From Solirubrobacteraceae bacterium (GTDB lineage: Bacteria > Actinomycetota > Thermoleophilia > Solirubrobacterales > Solirubrobacteraceae), in NCBI GenBank assembly GCA_025935735.1, contig JAICUS010000278.1:1-7616 (forward strand): a stretch of DNA of 7,616 bases. Reading direction: 5' to 3'. Shown here piece after piece: positions 6,016 to 7,616 of this stretch; position 1 is the stretch's first letter, and each line of letters begins with the position of its first letter. The notes below the pieces were generated by a model that was not told where the DNA came from, did not search any database, and saw only the letters and a program-made list of their open reading frames with translations. The translations under genes were made by a program, and so were the position numbers.

Positions 6016-6903
6016 TCACTCCTTCGAGAAGTCCTCGGCGCGCCCGTAGTGGCCGCCGTCGAGCTTGGCGTACTGCATCAGGAGGTCGTTCAACAGCGAC
6101 GACGCGCCGATCCGGAAGCGGTCCGGCGTCAGCCATTCGTCACCCAGCGTCTCCTTGACCAGCACCAGCATGTGCAGCGCCGCCTTGGTGGTGGAGACGC
6201 CGCCGGCCGCCTTGACGCCGACGACCCGGCCGGTGCGCGCATAGTGGTCGCGCACCGTCTCCAGCATCACCAGCACGACGCCCGGGGTGGCGCCGGACGA
6301 TGCCTTGCCGGTCGAGGTCTTGATCACGTCCGCGCCGGCGTCGATGGCCAGCTGCCCCGCATGGCGTACGTGCGCGTAGGTCGGCAGCTCGGCGGTCTCC
6401 AGGATCACCTTCAGGTGCGCGTCGCCGCACGCGTCCTTGACCGCCTCGATCTCCGCGGCCACCCGCGCGTCGTCACCGGCCAGGTAGGCCTCGCGCGAGA
6501 TCACCATGTCGATCTCGCCGGCGCCCGCCGCCACCGCCTCGCGCGTCTCGCGCACCTTGACGTCGAGCGACGTCTGCCCGGACGGGAAGCCCGTGGCCAC
6601 CGACGCCACCGCCACACCCGTGCCCCGCAGGGCCTCGGCGGCCACGCTCACCAGCGCGGGGTAGACGCAGATCGCCGCCACGGACGGGATCTCCGGCCGC
6701 GCCGGGTCGGGCACGACGCCCTTCGCGCACAAATGCCGGACCTTGCCGGGCGTGTCGGAGCCCTCGAGCGTCGTCAGGTCGATCATCGAGGTGGCCAGGC
6801 GGATGCCCTCGCGCTTGGCCGACGTCTTGATCGAGCGGCGCCCGAGCGCCGCGGCCCGCTCCTCCACCCCGACGCGATTGACGGGGATCAGCGTGCGGCT
6901 CAT
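6016..6903 (-). CDS. deoC: Deoxyribose-phosphate aldolase
   Basis: DERA cleaves 2-deoxy-D-ribose 5-phosphate to acetaldehyde and glyceraldehyde 3-phosphate in deoxynucleoside catabolism. The 295-residue TIM-barrel protein shows Asp132 in GEIDMVIS, the Schiff-base Lys195 in ADVIKTSTGK, and Lys231 in VKAAGGVST, matching E. coli Asp102, Lys167 and Lys201. ICVYPALV (residues 78-85) and ATGFPSGQT (103-111) are further family signatures. It is longer than the ~250-residue E. coli enzyme, with an N-terminal arm (about 1-55, including SIKTSAK and MIDLTTLEGSDTPGKV) like the longer animal-type DERA. The ATG at 6903 has no Shine-Dalgarno, so the message may be leaderless. It heads the deoC-ALDH-ALDH-like operon, with one base to the next start, and is divergent from an acyl-CoA dehydrogenase over 26 bp containing a palindrome. 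Confidence 0.95.
   Translation of the reverse strand: MSRTLIPVNRVGVEERAAALGRRSIKTSAKREGIRLATSMIDLTTLEGSDTPGKVRHLCAKGVVPDPARPEIPSVAAICVYPALVSVAAEALRGTGVAVASVATGFPSGQTSLDVKVRETREAVAAGAGEIDMVISREAYLAGDDARVAAEIEAVKDACGDAHLKVILETAELPTYAHVRHAGQLAIDAGADVIKTSTGKASSGATPGVVLVMLETVRDHYARTGRVVGVKAAGGVSTTKAALHMLVLVKETLGDEWLTPDRFRIGASSLLNDLLMQYAKLDGGHYGRAEDFSKE
6019..6024 (-). promoter_or_regulatory. Ribosome binding site of the full-length ALDH
   Basis: AAGGAG, a strong Shine-Dalgarno match on the minus strand, lies four bases before the ATG at 6014 and within the last codons of deoC. With the TGACATG junction it indicates translational coupling of the two genes. Confidence 0.7.
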
Positions 6904-6922
6904 GCGTGTGAGTCTGACACGC
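6904..6922. promoter_or_regulatory. Candidate operator palindrome between deoC and acyl-CoA dehydrogenase
   Basis: GCGTGTGAGTCTGACACGC is a 19-bp palindrome centred on T6913 with one mismatched pair (G6910/G6916). It begins directly after the deoC start codon and ends seven bases before the opposing ATG, filling most of the 26-bp divergent gap. Both genes lack a Shine-Dalgarno, so their promoters must overlap this element. A dimeric repressor site controlling both directions is the simplest reading; the regulator is not in the window. Confidence 0.5.
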
Positions 6923-6929
6923 TTGCGGC

Positions 6930-7616
6930 ATGGATTTCGCGCTCTCGGAGGACCTGCAGGACATCCGGCGCGCGGTGGCGGAGCTGTGCGCCGGGTTCCC
7001 GGGCGAGTACTGGCGCGGGTTGGAGCCGGACCGCTACCCGGACGAGTTCGTGCGCACGCTCACCGAGCACGGCTGGTTGGCCGCGCTGATCCCGGAGGAG
7101 TACGGCGGCGCGGGGCTGGAGCTGAGCGCGGCGGCGGTGATCCTGGAGGAGATCGCCGCGAGCGGGGGCAACCCGGCGGCCTGTCACGCGCAGATGTACG
7201 TGATGGGCACGCTGCTGCGCCACGGCAGCGAGGCGCAGAAGCGGCGTTGGTTGCCGGAGATCGCCGAGGGGAGGCTGCGGTTGCAGGCGTTCGGGGTGAC
7301 CGAGCCCGACGCGGGCTCCGATACGACGGCGATCAAGACGCGGGCGCGGAAGACCGGCGCCGGTTGGGTGGTCGACGGCCAGAAGCTCTGGACTTCGCGG
7401 GCGCGCCAGTCGGATTTGATGGTCCTGCTGGCCCGGACCGAGGAGCGCCCGGCCAAGCGCACCGGGGGCCTGTCGGTGTTTCTGGTCGACATGCGCGACC
7501 GGGGCGGCCAGCTGACGATCGAGCCCGTCGCGACGATGATCAACCACGCGACCAATCAGGTGTTCCTCGATGGGCTCCAGTTGCCGGAGGACGCGCTGAT
7601 CGGCGAGGCGGGCGAG
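6930..7616 (+). CDS. Acyl-CoA dehydrogenase family protein (3' end outside window)
   Basis: The 229 residues visible cover the N-terminal helical domain and most of the middle beta-domain of an acyl-CoA dehydrogenase, a FAD enzyme that makes a 2,3-double bond in acyl-CoAs and passes electrons to ETF. Visible signatures are MDFALSEDLQDIRRAVAE at the start, GWLAALIPEEYGGAGLELSAAAV (48-70), the FAD/substrate motif FGVTEPDAGSDTT (121-133) and KLWTSRARQSDLMVLLART (152-170). The C-terminal domain, including the catalytic Glu, is beyond the edge, so activity and substrate class cannot be judged. The start ATG is the first in frame and fits the family's N-terminus; no Shine-Dalgarno is seen. It is divergent from deoC with a palindrome between, suggesting joint control, but it has no obvious chemical link to deoxyribose breakdown. 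Confidence 0.92.
   Translation, partial: MDFALSEDLQDIRRAVAELCAGFPGEYWRGLEPDRYPDEFVRTLTEHGWLAALIPEEYGGAGLELSAAAVILEEIAASGGNPAACHAQMYVMGTLLRHGSEAQKRRWLPEIAEGRLRLQAFGVTEPDAGSDTTAIKTRARKTGAGWVVDGQKLWTSRARQSDLMVLLARTEERPAKRTGGLSVFLVDMRDRGGQLTIEPVATMINHATNQVFLDGLQLPEDALIGEAGE

Noticed and set aside
5130..6158. Plus-strand open frame opposite the ALDH gene
   Set aside because: It is the complementary reading of an ALDH with complete catalytic residues; an antisense shadow.

Overview
The window is about 70% GC with strong G/C preference at third codon positions. It carries a CCA-less tRNA-Ser gene, several GTG starts and starts without a Shine-Dalgarno sequence. This suggests a high-GC actinobacterium. 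The mix of an M29 aminopeptidase, a protein with an LQRxxGN motif and an ALDH16/deoC operon would fit Thermoleophilia (Solirubrobacterales), but no phylogenetic marker here proves that.

Left part (1-1494, + strand). Bases 1-81 hold nothing I can assign. A good promoter (TTGACC, 18-bp spacer, TAGCGT) at 82-111 precedes a gene whose frame is open from 109, yet the first ATG is only at 268, inside a recognisable N-terminal motif (LALQRTLGNRGVQRML). The C-terminal half carries a D-x13-ExK signature like a PD-(D/E)xK nuclease core. It may be a cargo or toxin of the type linked to extracellular contractile injection systems. This is the most unusual locus of the window. A 9-bp-stem hairpin holding both stop codons separates it from the next, convergent genes.

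Middle (1505-3722). A minus-strand pair encodes a universal stress protein followed 17 bp later by a VOC/glyoxalase-fold protein. Divergent from it, 35 bp away, is an M29-family metallo-aminopeptidase, followed by tRNA-Ser(GGA).

Right part (3724-6903, - strand). A tightly coupled operon runs deoC -> catalytic aldehyde dehydrogenase -> catalytically dead ALDH-like protein. Junctions are TGACATG and TGATG. The two ALDH genes look like the two halves of ALDH16 encoded separately. DeoC releases acetaldehyde and glyceraldehyde 3-phosphate from deoxyribose 5-phosphate, and the ALDH could oxidise the acetaldehyde, so the operon reads as deoxyribose/nucleoside salvage with aldehyde clearance.

Right edge (6930-7616, + strand). 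An acyl-CoA dehydrogenase starts 26 bp from deoC, divergently, and runs off the window. A 19-bp near-perfect palindrome fills most of that gap and is a candidate shared operator. All genes except the first and last are complete. No CRISPR array, insertion sequence or phage gene was seen.
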